DNA from: JAIXWP01 sp049318685
GTDB taxonomy: Bacteria; Bacteroidota; Bacteroidia; Flavobacteriales_D; Sanyastnellaceae
DNA: 55,073 nucleotides
Direction of reading: 5' to 3'
Assembly (NCBI GenBank): GCA_049318685.1
Contig: JBMOFW010000001.1
Span: forward strand, 1 to 55,073
The position numbers and the translations under genes are program-made. The notes under the pieces are model-generated. The model ran no database searches. It was given only the letters and a program-made list of their open reading frames with translations, and was not told where the DNA came from. Positions 31,534-41,800 of this stretch are shown piece after piece (position 1 is the stretch's first letter; the number at the start of each line of letters is the position of its first letter).

Positions 31534-32427
31534 CCAACCGGATTGCGGTATGCGTTTTCTAGCTAAAAAGACCATGAATACGAAAAATATGGCCATAGAG
31601 CCTACATAATACATCCATTCGGTTTGAAAATCCCCATCCGGGGCCTCTAGACTCATGCCGTTGTAATGGTATAAAAAAATGGCCAAAGCATTGTTGGCAA
31701 GGTGTGCCAAAATCGACACCCAAAGTCCCCCACTCCAAACGAATATATAACCCAACATGGCCCCCAAAATCAAGCGGGGTAAGAATCCATAAAACTGAAA
31801 ATGGAAGAAACTGAATAACAATGCCGACAACCAAACACCCGTATGAATATTCTTCGTGGCACCGATAAGTAGGGGCTGCAGAACCCCGCGAAACGCGAGC
31901 TCTTCGCATACGGCTGGAATAATGGCAATGCAAAAAATGGTGCTAATGAGTGATCCCACGCCGCCAAAATTCAAGATCATTCCGGTAAGTTGCCCAGCGC
32001 GCTCCTCGGTCGGTTTGAGCCAAGCTTCTAAAGCACTGCCTTCAGGAATTAAAAATTGGTTGAGTCTAGCACTGAGATCAATAATTCCCCCAGATGAAAT
32101 CATCCACAAGATAGCCACCGCTACAAAAACAAATGAGGGCGCCATATTCGCGCGAAACGCATTAGGAGCGCCGAAAATGATGATGTAAATAAAAACAGGA
32201 AGCAGAAAAGTGAAGATCTGTGATATATTATTCATCCATTTCAACAACTCAATTTGTTCCAACTTGGGTGCCGCTACCAATTCTTCTACCTCGTTGATGG
32301 AAACACCATTGGACATCGCTAATACCACTGCTGCACCCGCACCAATCATGGCACAGGTGAGAATGAGTACGCCAAAAAGAAGTGCTCTCAAGCCAGGAGA
32401 CATCTCCTGAAAAATAGGATTTTTCAT
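31519..32427 (-). CDS. CPBP family intramembrane metalloprotease
   Basis: A 302-residue membrane protein of the CAAX protease/bacteriocin-processing (Abi, ABI/CPBP) family with about eight hydrophobic helices. Motif 1 is EELAFRGVLQPLL (EExxxR, about residue 172), motif 2 is FSFFHFQFYGFLPR, and motif 3 is LAHLANNALAIF (HxxxN). These residues bind the catalytic metal within the membrane. Substrates are unknown for most family members. The gene is divergent from dus and its end overlaps the prs promoter. Confidence 0.92.
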   Translation of the reverse strand: MKNPIFQEMSPGLRALLFGVLILTCAMIGAGAAVVLAMSNGVSINEVEELVAAPKLEQIELLKWMNNISQIFTFLLPVFIYIIIFGAPNAFRANMAPSFVFVAVAILWMISSGGIIDLSARLNQFLIPEGSALEAWLKPTEERAGQLTGMILNFGGVGSLISTIFCIAIIPAVCEELAFRGVLQPLLIGATKNIHTGVWLSALLFSFFHFQFYGFLPRLILGAMLGYIFVWSGGLWVSILAHLANNALAIFLYHYNGMSLEAPDGDFQTEWMYYVGSMAIFFVFMVFLARKRIPQSGWLIES

Positions 32428-32445
32428 GATGCAAAAGAAGCGAAC

Positions 32446-32453
32446 TACCTTTG
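32446..32453 (+). promoter_or_regulatory. TACCTTTG -7 promoter element of the dus gene
   Basis: A perfect TAnnTTTG match, 30 nt before the ATG at 32484, in the divergent gap with the CPBP gene. Confidence 0.5.
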
Positions 32454-32483
32454 CATTCCAAATCCATTGGTGTAAAAGTTATC

Positions 32484-33464
32484 ATGATCAAGATTGGAAA
32501 AATAGAATTGCCCGATTTCCCCCTCCTTCTCGCCCCTATGGAAGACGTGAGTGATCCGCCTTTCCGTATGCTGTGCAAAGAAAACGGGGCTGATCTCATG
32601 TACACCGAATTCATCAGTAGCGAGGGCCTAATCCGTGACGCTGCAAAGAGTCGCATGAAACTCGATATCTTCGAGTATGAACGCCCAATCGGCATTCAAA
32701 TATTTGGGTCGGATGTGGAGACCATGGGAGCATGTGCACAGATCATCGAAAAAGCCAATCCGGATTGACTCGATATCAATTATGGCTGCCCCGTGATGAA
32801 GGTCGCTTGCAAAGGTGCGGGCGCCGGTATTCTTAAAGACATTGATAAAATGGTGCGTATGACGGAAGCTGTGATCAAAAACACGTCGCTTCCAGTGACC
32901 GTAAAAACGCGTCTTGGATGGGACGATCAGAGTAAAAATATTCTCGAAGTAGCGGAGCGCTTGCAAGACATCGGTATTCAAGCTTTAACGATCCATGGAC
33001 GCACCCGCGTGCAGATGTATAAAGGCGAAGCGGATTGGTCATTAATTGCTAAGGTGAAAGAAAATCCGCGTATCACCATTCCCATCTTTGGCAATGGCGA
33101 TATTGACTCTCCTGAAAAAGCATTGGAATACAAAAATCGCTACGGTGTGGATGGGATCATGATTGGACGCGCAAGTATCGGCTATCCATGGATATTCAAT
33201 GAAATAAAACACTTTTTCAAAACCGGTGAAAAACTACCGCCGCCGACTATTGCAGAACGCGCTGCGGCAGCCCGAAAACATTTCGAATTCTCCTTGAAAT
33301 GGAAGGGCGAAAAACTCGGTGTTTTAGAAATGCGAAGACATTATTCCAATTATTTCAAGGGCATTGCCAATTTCAAAGAAGATCGCATGCAACTGGTGAC
33401 ATATATGGAACCCGAATCAATTTTCACCAAACTCGACGAAATTGCAGTAAAGGAATACGCATAA
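32484..33464 (+). pseudogene. tRNA-dihydrouridine synthase interrupted by one in-frame TGA
   Basis: A full-length Dus reading frame (327 codons with stop) whose only defect is TGA at 32766-32768, codon 95. Before it are the FMN-site start FPLLLAPMEDVSDPPFRMLC and GIQIFGSDVE. After it the same frame continues DINYGCPVMKVACKGAGAG, TVKTRLGWDD, TIHGRTRVQMYKGEADW and GIMIGRASIGYPWIF. Homologs read PD-(F/L)-(I/L)-DINYGCP, so the TGA replaces a hydrophobic residue; TTA to TGA is a single change. TGA is used as a normal stop by trpS in this window, so recoding to Trp is unlikely. A sequencing or assembly error, a recent nonsense mutation, or read-through are the options. Without read-through only 94 residues are made. 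Confidence 0.85.
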
Positions 33465-33687
33465 AAAAATCCGGCTGGCTTATTCTTATGAAAAAACCAA
33501 CCGGACACAAACACCTAAACACTTGACTATCCGCGGTAAAAGTACAACCTGTTTGGTTAATCGTGGATTTTGGCCATTTCGTCGACTCTTTTGCCGTTTT
33601 CTTATCCCGTTGATATCCAGGTATTTTGCTTCACCCACAGATACCAGATGGCTATAATACAGTCCCAAAATCACCGTTGAAGGGCAC
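33465..33687. other. Intergenic region without a recognised gene
   Basis: About 220 bp between the dus frame and the terminator of the giant T9SS gene. It has an imperfect hairpin (CCGGCTGG 33471-33478 with CCAACCGG 33497-33504) with no T tract, and a minus-strand frame of 67 codons without family features or a clear start context. No tRNA, riboswitch or promoter was identified with confidence. Confidence 0.5.
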
Positions 33688-33717
33688 AAAAAAAAGGGAG
33701 CCGCTGCCCCCTTTTTC
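33688..33717 (-). terminator. Intrinsic terminator of the first giant T9SS gene
   Basis: On the minus strand AAAAAGGGGGC pairs with GCTCCCTTTTT (one mismatch, loop AGCG), extended by further T. It lies 23 nt after the stop codon. Confidence 0.8.
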
Positions 33718-33740
33718 TATTAACATCAAAACATGGTCAC

Positions 33741-36700
33741 TTATCGTGTGATCAATCCTTTAGAACTAACCCATAAGGTATCATTCTTTCTAATTTCAAT
33801 TAAATAACTGCCATTACTCAACTTATCATTTGGAATAGTGTAATATCGACTGCCATTCAAATTCGCCGTGGTTTCTTGCACCAGTTGACCCGACATCGAG
33901 TAAATGGTGATGGTAACCAAATCGAGCTCCTGTGTGCCGCAATCTACCAACCATCCGTTCACAGCTGAAGAAATGGTGATGGCGCTTGTAGTGCTTTCTG
34001 CTTGAGCCTGTTTTGGCATCAAGACCCAACGAATTCCGTTAAACGAATCATCGAATTTAGTTTGAATGATTAATCCGGTTGTCACTTCATACATGGACTC
34101 AGTCACCACATCCTTCACCATCCATTCACCAACTAGAGAAGCTGGCAATTGAGCAATTTCGAATGCATAGATTCCTGGCATTACAACATCCGCATAAATC
34201 GGAATAACCTCATCACCCCAAGCATTGCGCACGTCCATAGTCAACTTTTCCTGATCGGATGAAACGCTATAGATGTGATGCATTCTCTCTTCCGGGCTTT
34301 TCAATAAAAACGCATCTTGATCAGCGTTAAAAGCAGCGGTCGCTTCTATATCTTCGGTTAACATCAAATTACTTTCAAAACCATCTTTCGCCAATTGCAA
34401 TACCCAGCCTTCGGGTAGATTTTCCGAACGTTCGAAAGCGGTGCCATTGTTGGATTTCATAAATTCTTTGAAGTTCAAATTCACTCCTTGAACATTTGCA
34501 CCAATAAAGAAACTTTGACCCATAGGTATGTAACGCGATGCCGTTCCCGTATGCGTCAATCCATTATACGATTTATAGGCACCTGTTTGCGAATCATAAA
34601 CGTAATATGTTGATACACCAGGGCTGTTTGCTACCACTAAATCCCAATCTATTTCAGAAGGATACGGGTTGAGCAAAAGATTCCATCCGTCTCCGGATGA
34701 TCCGGTGTTGGTCAATGGAACCGGCATCGATACATCGCCTTTCTGAAATTCTCCAGTAGCGTCTACGGTGTTCGCGGTGCCGGTCATATAGACCATGTAG
34801 CCTTTGTTTGAAGCAAGTGTGTTGGTAATATTGGTAGCGCCAATCCAACCCTGGTTGCGATCTCCGGTCACACTTTCATCATACCAATAAATATTGTTGA
34901 AATTATAACTCGGATAATCAGATCCTGGGAAACCAGTTGTCGTCAAATCGTCATTCCAATCACTTAAGGTCTGTCCTACAATCGGATTGCCCAAATTCAC
35001 ATAATTGGATAGTGCAGTTGGCAAATAGCGTTGTGCCGTGATTGAACCAATAACTGAAGCTTCGTTTTTTATCTCTCCAATCGAACCTGTAGTTGTAGCG
35101 TTCGATATCAATGTCAGTTTGTTGTTGACGTTGATTTTTCCTTTTTCAGGAGAAAGGACACCGATCAAACTCACATTCGACAAGAGTGTCAATGCCGTTC
35201 CTGATGCCAAGGGCAAACTATTATATACTTCAACATTCTTGACGTTATTGGAAGCTGATCCAGACCAAGTTTGTGCTTCATTGCCATTGAAAATGATGCG
35301 TCCCATGGTAGCGCTTAATGCGCCATTGTTGATTAGATCATTGTGAATCACCACATCCTGAGCTTGCGTATTCAGCGTACCACCTGTATTTACTGTCAGA
35401 TCCCCGCACACCAATGTTTTATCACAAGAAATGGAGTGTCCCGACTGAATAACAAGATTAGACAGACGTCCTACATATTGCACAGAAGCCGCTCCCGTTG
35501 AAGTAGTAGCCCATACCGCACCACTTACGTTTCCTGAACCAACTGAGTAGATCGTTTCCGGACATCCTTTCTGATAAAACAAAACATCATCCACACTCAA
35601 TTTGTGGCTGTTTCCTGCCGCATAGAGATAACGCATACCCATATATCCAGCCCGATTGTATGTTAGGTCTGTGCCTGTACCAAGTTGAACTAATCCGTCG
35701 AAGCCTCCATTCGCATCAAATTTCAATGTCCACAATCCTGTTTCGTCGCGAGTGACTTCAAAGCCCATGGTTGTATTGGCTGTTCCTACATCCACTGAAC
35801 TTGTAACAATCGGGAAATATTGGCCATTCACTATTTTCCACAGAGTTACTAAATCCAAGTCGGGAGATGTGAGCGGATTAATACCGACAGCGTAACCATT
35901 CAAGGCAACATTCCATAAATCCGATTTGTCGGATGCCAAGATAAATTGCCACTTGGTGTTTTGATCCGGTTCGTTTCCGAAATGATTCACTTGAAATTTC
36001 CATACACTGGTCATTCCATCAAAGTAGGTTCTTTTTGCATCAGTCGTGAAGTAATTCGATCCACTACCCGCTGTGTTGCCCGAAACAAACTGCGCTGTTC
36101 CATTGATGGGGCTTGTGTTTGATACAACCCAAGGATTCGTTATTGATGAGGCTAAATTGAAACCTGTGGTCGCTACCTCAAAATTCTGATCAACTTTATT
36201 TTCATATACAATTTCATCATCTTGTATGTAAAAGACATGTTGTGCGATGACTCCCGCTTCCATGTTCAAGCCCAGATTGCTAAATGCAAATTGTAACGAC
36301 GCATGATCATCACAGTTTCCATTGTTGGTGATTTGAATAGGTACTTGGAATGTTGTCGCATTAGCCGGTATGGTAATCACCTGAGTCGAAAATCCATTCA
36401 CACGAGATGCATCACCAGAAACAAGGGTGAGTGATAGATTCATCGCGGTCGACAACGGGTTTTCGATGGTTAAATCAATCATCACATTTCCGTCTATTTC
36501 CTCAAACTCAGATCGGTTATTCGCGAAAGACACCACAGCCGGGCAAGGCGTATTGTCTGCCTTTCTGACCTTAAACGTAACCGTTGACAGATTCATATTT
36601 TCATCATCAATGAGGATAAAATACTCTGTGCCTGCAGTGAGCGCGAAACTCGGTGAAACAGCCACAGCATCGAAATCATCAATATAAGTCCATCCGGCAT

Positions 36701-38585
36701 AAGCGCAAGAGGATGCATTTCGGTAAAGAAAATCCACAAAATAATCATCCACAATATTCGTCACATCAATTACATAGTCTCCACTTGAGGCGGGCGTGAA
36801 TGAATAGACTTTTTCTTCACCACGAACTTTCCAAGCTACCCCATTATATGCTGCCCAAATTCCATGAGAATCAAGGGTAACCGTTGTTTGATTGGAACAA
36901 GGATCCAATGTGACAGGATTTGCACACGGACTCACCGGCACGGTCACACAAATAGTGAAGGTGCCATGAATAAAATTCCAATAATCATATACTCGGCAGT
37001 AATAGGTGTTTCCTACAACTAAATTTTCATAATATGCGTACTCGGCATCTCCCGAGTCATTATCGGTGCAGCCGAGCGATGTTAAACTCCCGCATGACCC
37101 CGAGAACAATTCGACTACAGCATCTCCCAGTGTGTTTTCGAGCACGGTAATTAATTGGGTATTGTGAGTTGCAACAAATTTGAACCAAACATCTTTACTA
37201 TTGGATCCAACACAGGCACCCATGGATGCTGTGGCTCCTGCACTGGTAGATCCATAAGCCACCCCACATGTTTCAGTGCTAGAAGCAGTCAAAAGGATGG
37301 CGCCACCGCAATCATCGTTTAATGGGATGGTATTGCTAATACATATATCGAAGGTTCCTTTTCCTGAAGTATTTACTTGGCTATAAACCCGCACAAAATA
37401 AGAGGTGCCTATCGTTAATCCGGAAATATTCTGAGATTCTGTTCCATTATTGCTGCCGCTATTGTTTACACATCCCATTGAAGTAAGTGAGCCACATGTT
37501 CCAGAAAAAACTTCAAATACTGGATTGAGCAAAGTTGATGGGGTGACTGTGATTAATTGCGTTGTATTCACTGCTTGGAAAGAAAACCAAACATCATCAT
37601 CAGCAGTTCCTGTGCAGCCTGCTAAACTCTGTGTAGCATTTACTGTTGTTCCTGATACACTAGTGCAACTTGAGGTTGCAGAAGCGATCACAGAGGTGGC
37701 GTTCGCACATTCATCATTTGCAGGGGCAATGGAGTTGACACAAATTGTAAACGTACCTTGACCAGATCCATTCCCTTGACTGTGAACACGAACAAAATAT
37801 GTAGATCCAATAGTCAATCCAGCTACATTCTGCACTTCAGCATTCGCACCGGTGGTATTATTTACACAAAAAAGACTGGTCAAAGAACCACAGCTTCCAG
37901 AATACACTTGGAAAACTACATTTGACATGGTGCCTGGAGTAACCGTCACTTGGTGCGACGTGGCGGTTGCTTGAAATTGATACCACACATCATCATCGGC
38001 AGTTCCCGTGCAACCCCCTGAAGACTGAGTGGCCCCAATTGAATTGCCTGATACAGCTGTACAAGTAGCATCGGGTGAAGCGGAAATAATCGTGCTATTC
38101 GCACAATCATTATTACCTGGTCTGAAAACCAAAGTGCCTTGAATAGGAGTTGTTGCTCCTACGCGAATGAGTCGGATACCGTATTGCGAACCAACTGTTG
38201 TGTTCACAATAAGAGATTCTGTTGTATTGGCGGCGCCAAAACTATTTGCGCAACCGAGAACAGTTGCTGTGCCACAAGCACCATAAACCAAAATAGCGGC
38301 ATCTCTATTCCCGCCTGGTGTGAAAGCAACTTGTGTAGTGCTGGAAGTAGCGGTAAACCAATACCAAACATCTCTTTGGGCAGTACCGGTACCACACAGC
38401 GTAACTGTAGGACTGCCCAATGTTTGTGCAGAATTTACCGAAGCTGACACTCCAGCAGTTAGGCCGGTACCTGTTCCGATGGCACAATCTGCGGTGGCCG
38501 ATTGGGAAAAAGAAAGAACTGATTGTAGAAGTAAACTACAAATCAAGGCTGCCTTTAGAAAGCAGCTTTTCAACGATTTTGACAT
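33741..38585 (-). CDS. Giant T9SS surface protein 1 with repeated PPC-like modules
   Basis: A 1614-residue secreted protein. Signal peptide (CFLKAALICSLLLQSVLSFSQ) is followed by four related modules of about 130 residues starting near 29, 155, 288 and 421. They share NDxCxxAT, DDDVWFxF and SGSCGSLTSxxCVNN patterns (pre-peptidase C-terminal/CUB-like). A fifth module lies near 553, a Calx-beta-like domain near 680-790, a jelly-roll-like region near 800-1000 and a beta-helix-like part starting at CPETIYSVGSG. Then comes a block shared with the two neighbouring giants (FPGSDYPSYNFNNIYWYDES). It ends with a T9SS type A domain (SNGSYLIEIRKND). It is likely exported and anchored at the surface for adhesion, gliding or matrix. 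No catalytic site was recognised. Confidence 0.88.
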   Translation of the reverse strand: MSKSLKSCFLKAALICSLLLQSVLSFSQSATADCAIGTGTGLTAGVSASVNSAQTLGSPTVTLCGTGTAQRDVWYWFTATSSTTQVAFTPGGNRDAAILVYGACGTATVLGCANSFGAANTTESLIVNTTVGSQYGIRLIRVGATTPIQGTLVFRPGNNDCANSTIISASPDATCTAVSGNSIGATQSSGGCTGTADDDVWYQFQATATSHQVTVTPGTMSNVVFQVYSGSCGSLTSLFCVNNTTGANAEVQNVAGLTIGSTYFVRVHSQGNGSGQGTFTICVNSIAPANDECANATSVIASATSSCTSVSGTTVNATQSLAGCTGTADDDVWFSFQAVNTTQLITVTPSTLLNPVFEVFSGTCGSLTSMGCVNNSGSNNGTESQNISGLTIGTSYFVRVYSQVNTSGKGTFDICISNTIPLNDDCGGAILLTASSTETCGVAYGSTSAGATASMGACVGSNSKDVWFKFVATHNTQLITVLENTLGDAVVELFSGSCGSLTSLGCTDNDSGDAEYAYYENLVVGNTYYCRVYDYWNFIHGTFTICVTVPVSPCANPVTLDPCSNQTTVTLDSHGIWAAYNGVAWKVRGEEKVYSFTPASSGDYVIDVTNIVDDYFVDFLYRNASSCAYAGWTYIDDFDAVAVSPSFALTAGTEYFILIDDENMNLSTVTFKVRKADNTPCPAVVSFANNRSEFEEIDGNVMIDLTIENPLSTAMNLSLTLVSGDASRVNGFSTQVITIPANATTFQVPIQITNNGNCDDHASLQFAFSNLGLNMEAGVIAQHVFYIQDDEIVYENKVDQNFEVATTGFNLASSITNPWVVSNTSPINGTAQFVSGNTAGSGSNYFTTDAKRTYFDGMTSVWKFQVNHFGNEPDQNTKWQFILASDKSDLWNVALNGYAVGINPLTSPDLDLVTLWKIVNGQYFPIVTSSVDVGTANTTMGFEVTRDETGLWTLKFDANGGFDGLVQLGTGTDLTYNRAGYMGMRYLYAAGNSHKLSVDDVLFYQKGCPETIYSVGSGNVSGAVWATTSTGAASVQYVGRLSNLVIQSGHSISCDKTLVCGDLTVNTGGTLNTQAQDVVIHNDLINNGALSATMGRIIFNGNEAQTWSGSASNNVKNVEVYNSLPLASGTALTLLSNVSLIGVLSPEKGKINVNNKLTLISNATTTGSIGEIKNEASVIGSITAQRYLPTALSNYVNLGNPIVGQTLSDWNDDLTTTGFPGSDYPSYNFNNIYWYDESVTGDRNQGWIGATNITNTLASNKGYMVYMTGTANTVDATGEFQKGDVSMPVPLTNTGSSGDGWNLLLNPYPSEIDWDLVVANSPGVSTYYVYDSQTGAYKSYNGLTHTGTASRYIPMGQSFFIGANVQGVNLNFKEFMKSNNGTAFERSENLPEGWVLQLAKDGFESNLMLTEDIEATAAFNADQDAFLLKSPEERMHHIYSVSSDQEKLTMDVRNAWGDEVIPIYADVVMPGIYAFEIAQLPASLVGEWMVKDVVTESMYEVTTGLIIQTKFDDSFNGIRWVLMPKQAQAESTTSAITISSAVNGWLVDCGTQELDLVTITIYSMSGQLVQETTANLNGSRYYTIPNDKLSNGSYLIEIRKNDTLWVSSKGLITR

Positions 38586-38655
38586 GTTTTGAGTGTTTGA
38601 GGTTCCTTATGGGGTGAAGGACCTTTCTGTTTTACTGAATTTCAGTATCACAGTA

Positions 38656-38686
38656 CAAAGATACATTATCTGATTCGTCGATGCAA
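38656..38686 (-). promoter_or_regulatory. Promoter of giant T9SS protein 1 (TTG-N20-TATCTTTG)
   Basis: On the minus strand TTG (plus 38684-38686) lies 20 bp before TATCTTTG (plus 38656-38663), a good Bacteroidota promoter about 70 nt before the ATG. Confidence 0.65.
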
Positions 38687-38721
38687 TAGCTTGATTCGTC
38701 GACATTATTTTTATTTTCGTC
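38674..38721. promoter_or_regulatory. Three TTCGTC direct repeats at 21-bp spacing (candidate operator)
   Basis: TTCGTC begins at 38674, 38695 and 38716. The first two copies extend to the 11-mer TGATTCGTCGA. The exact 21-bp period (two helical turns) places all three on one DNA face, overlapping and upstream of the -33 element. LytTR-type response regulators bind direct repeats with this kind of spacing. Confidence 0.55.
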
Positions 38722-38802
38722 TATATTTGATTCTCAGAGACTTAGCCTTTACCGATGTGCCTGAATTACCGAAATAGAGGAACAAAAATATCTATTTCAA
38801 TA

Positions 38803-38833
38803 AAAAAAACCCGGTCGTCAAGACCGGGTTTTC
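38803..38833 (-). terminator. Intrinsic terminator of giant T9SS protein 2
   Basis: A CCCGGTC/GACCGGG perfect stem with a 5-nt loop, followed on the minus strand by eight T. It lies 24 nt after the stop codon. Confidence 0.9.
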
Positions 38834-38856
38834 CAAGATAATATACTAAATATCAA

Positions 38857-41800
38857 TTATTTCATCAGTGTCTTGCTCAAAACTTCACCTTGAGTATTGG
38901 TCACGTTCACTGTATATGCACCGGTTGCCCAATTTTGCATATCCACATCCACTACTTGTCCGGCCGATTGACCTATCGTTTTAGTGTAGATCAATTGCCC
39001 CATTGTATTATAGATGGCAATATTTGAAGCGGTAGCCGAAACCCCATTAAATGTAATCAATGCGTGATTACCGCGATTAACAACGGTGACAAGTTCTTTT
39101 GTCAACTCTTCCGTCGAAACAACTGTTGAAGCGAGCACAACTACTTGGTCCTCTGCGCTACAGAACTCATTGGAAGCAGCCAATGTTACCGCATACTCCC
39201 CTGCTTCTGTGATTTCATAATTTAATGCCGAACCAGTGGTAATCATTTCACCATTCACATACCAATTCATTTCAGCAGTGCCCTCAACAGTGGCGGTTAA
39301 ACTGATCAGTCCTGAAGTGCCTTCGGTAAAGACCACATTCGTATTCGCGGCGTCAATTTCGGCTGATACAGCGTTATCATCCAACAAGCTAATGCTTTCG
39401 GTAAACGAAGTGCATGCGTTTGTCAAAGTCAGCGTGTAACTATCCGGAGCTAAATCGAGCAATTCCATATAGGATTCTGTTGTTGTCATTTCAGAAATAA
39501 TCAACCCCACACCATTGAGCAATTGCATTTGGTATTCACCACCATTGATCATTTCATAGATAATCTGACCAGTGCTTTCGTTGCAAGCGGCATTTTCAAA
39601 TACGTAGGCGAATGATGCCGCAGCAGGTGCAACAATTGTCACTGTTATAGGTGTGGCTTCACAAGCGGCTTCCGTATTTCTAATTTCTACTGTATACTCT
39701 CCACCAAGCGCAGAATCAAAAACACCTGAAATTTCATTAGCAAGTATTTCTTCATTTGCATTCATTACAGTCATCACCCAATTTCCTTCTTCAGCAGCTA
39801 CTTCAATAGTACCCGAAAGATTCGCACATGCGGGGTCTGTTGTATTCACTTGGGCAAATGCGCCAACATGCATTACGAAACGATCGCTACCTGTATAAGC
39901 TTCATTCAATGTGAGCACCCATTCTGCACCTGCCGAAACAGTCCAAACTTGCTGTGATTGCGTATCTTCAAGATAGATGCAAGCTCCCAAAGGCAAGTTT
40001 TGGATCTCGCTCACGGTGATCGTGTATTCTCCGGCCTGCGGCAAATCCATGTACATATTCATGGAATATCCCGTATTTGGCAAAGGACGAGCATCGATAG
40101 TCAGTTGAACATCGTCAGCCGACATAAATGCGAATTCGGGAGAAGTCAATACTGGACTTTCCCATTTTTCCGCATCAAAAGTCGATTCGTAATTATGCGT
40201 TGCTTCATCATTAAATGCGAGGATAGCTTCGTCGCCTTCTCCATTGCGTGTAATATTAAAACGAACAAAACGTGCATCTTCTTCGCTGCGTTCAAATGCC
40301 GCATTGGTATTGGTTTTTATACTTTCCATATAGTTCAGGTTTTGACCACCTGCTGTGGCTTTTACCAAGAAGCCTTGGCTATGTGGAATATACCGTGAAG
40401 CCGAACCCACTTGGGTATTGGCGGCATATGTACGATAGCCCGGAAGTGTAGCGTCATAAACGTAGTACGTATTCACATCAGCGCTGTTTGCTTCCAAGGC
40501 CACCCAATCCACTTCAGATGGATAAATATTGGCTACTAAATTCCAGCCATCAGCTGAGTTCGAATTATTTGTAAATGAAAGTGGCACTGCGATGGCGCCT
40601 TTTTGCACTTGACCAGTAACATCAACTGTCCAAGCAGCTCCATTTTGGTATAGTGTATACCCACGATTAATATTGATGGTGTTGGTAATGTTGGTGGCAG
40701 CTGTCCAACCCACATTTCGTCCGCCATTTTGAGTTTCGTCGTACCAATAAACACTATTGAAGCTGTACGAAGGGAAGTCGGAACCTGGGAAACCGGTGGT
40801 CACGAGATCGTCGTTCCAATCGGCGAGCGTCAACCCGGCGACAGTGCTTCCCAAATACGTGTAGCCATTCACAGATGGCGGCAAATACCGCTCGATAGTC
40901 ACGTTACCGGAAATGTCCGCGCCCGATTGAATAGGCCCAATAGAACCGCTGGTGCTCGCTTCGGATTTGAGAATCAAATTGCCATTGGTTTGAAGCGTTC
41001 CTTTCAATAGGTTGACTTGGTTTCTTACCGTGGTGGTCGCCAACATTTGAACTGTTCCGAAACTATTGTCAATATTCAATTTGTAGAAAGCAGGACCACC
41101 TGTACCCAAGATCGATTGGGCTTCATTTCCTTTCAACACAACTGTTGAATTACCAACGTTAACTGTTCCAGAGTGAATCCAATTGCCGTAGACTTCGAAT
41201 GTGTAATTTGATAAGTCAAGAACGGCTCCTGCTTGAATTTCAATGTCGTCACAAACTGCATTGGCTGTGAGTGTCACTGGTGCGCCGCTTTGCACGACAA
41301 GACGTGTAAATCGGCCAGGCGAAATACTCTGAGGAGTTCCCACTGTGGTTGGAGCCCAAATGGCACCGTTGAAGTTTCCTCCAGGTGTTTGGCTATAGTA
41401 AATACTGCGACATCCCTTTTGGGTCACAGAAACATCATCCAATGAAAGCTTATCGCTATTGCTGGAAGTATATGTGAACTTCGCACCAAAGTAATTCAGG
41501 TCAGAATAAGTCGCATCCGTCACTGAGCCTTTAGAAACGAGATTATTGAAATCACCATCACTGTCCATGTAAAGTGTCCAAAGTCCGTTTTCGTCGCGAA
41601 TGATTTCAAAACCTGTTTTTGCATTGGTAGTTCCCCAATCAATGTCGGTAGTAATGATTCTGGTGTATACACCATTGGTTACTCGCCATAGACACAATGT
41701 GTCAGAAGGTACAGTGAGTGTAGGATCCACACCAAGTGCATAACCATTCGTAGTTGTTCCAAAAAAGTCAGTATTGTTTGCCGCCAAGTATACTTGCCAT

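Noticed and set aside
32766..32768. Selenocysteine or Trp decoding of the TGA in dus
   Set aside because: Relatives have Leu or Phe at this site, no SECIS-like hairpin follows, and TGA serves as a normal stop in trpS.
33471..33504. Intrinsic terminator after dus
   Set aside because: The stem is imperfect, the loop is 18 nt, and no T tract follows.
33486..33689. Minus-strand frame of 67 codons in the gap after dus
   Set aside because: No family features, no promoter or ribosome-binding context, and it ends within ordinary intergenic sequence.
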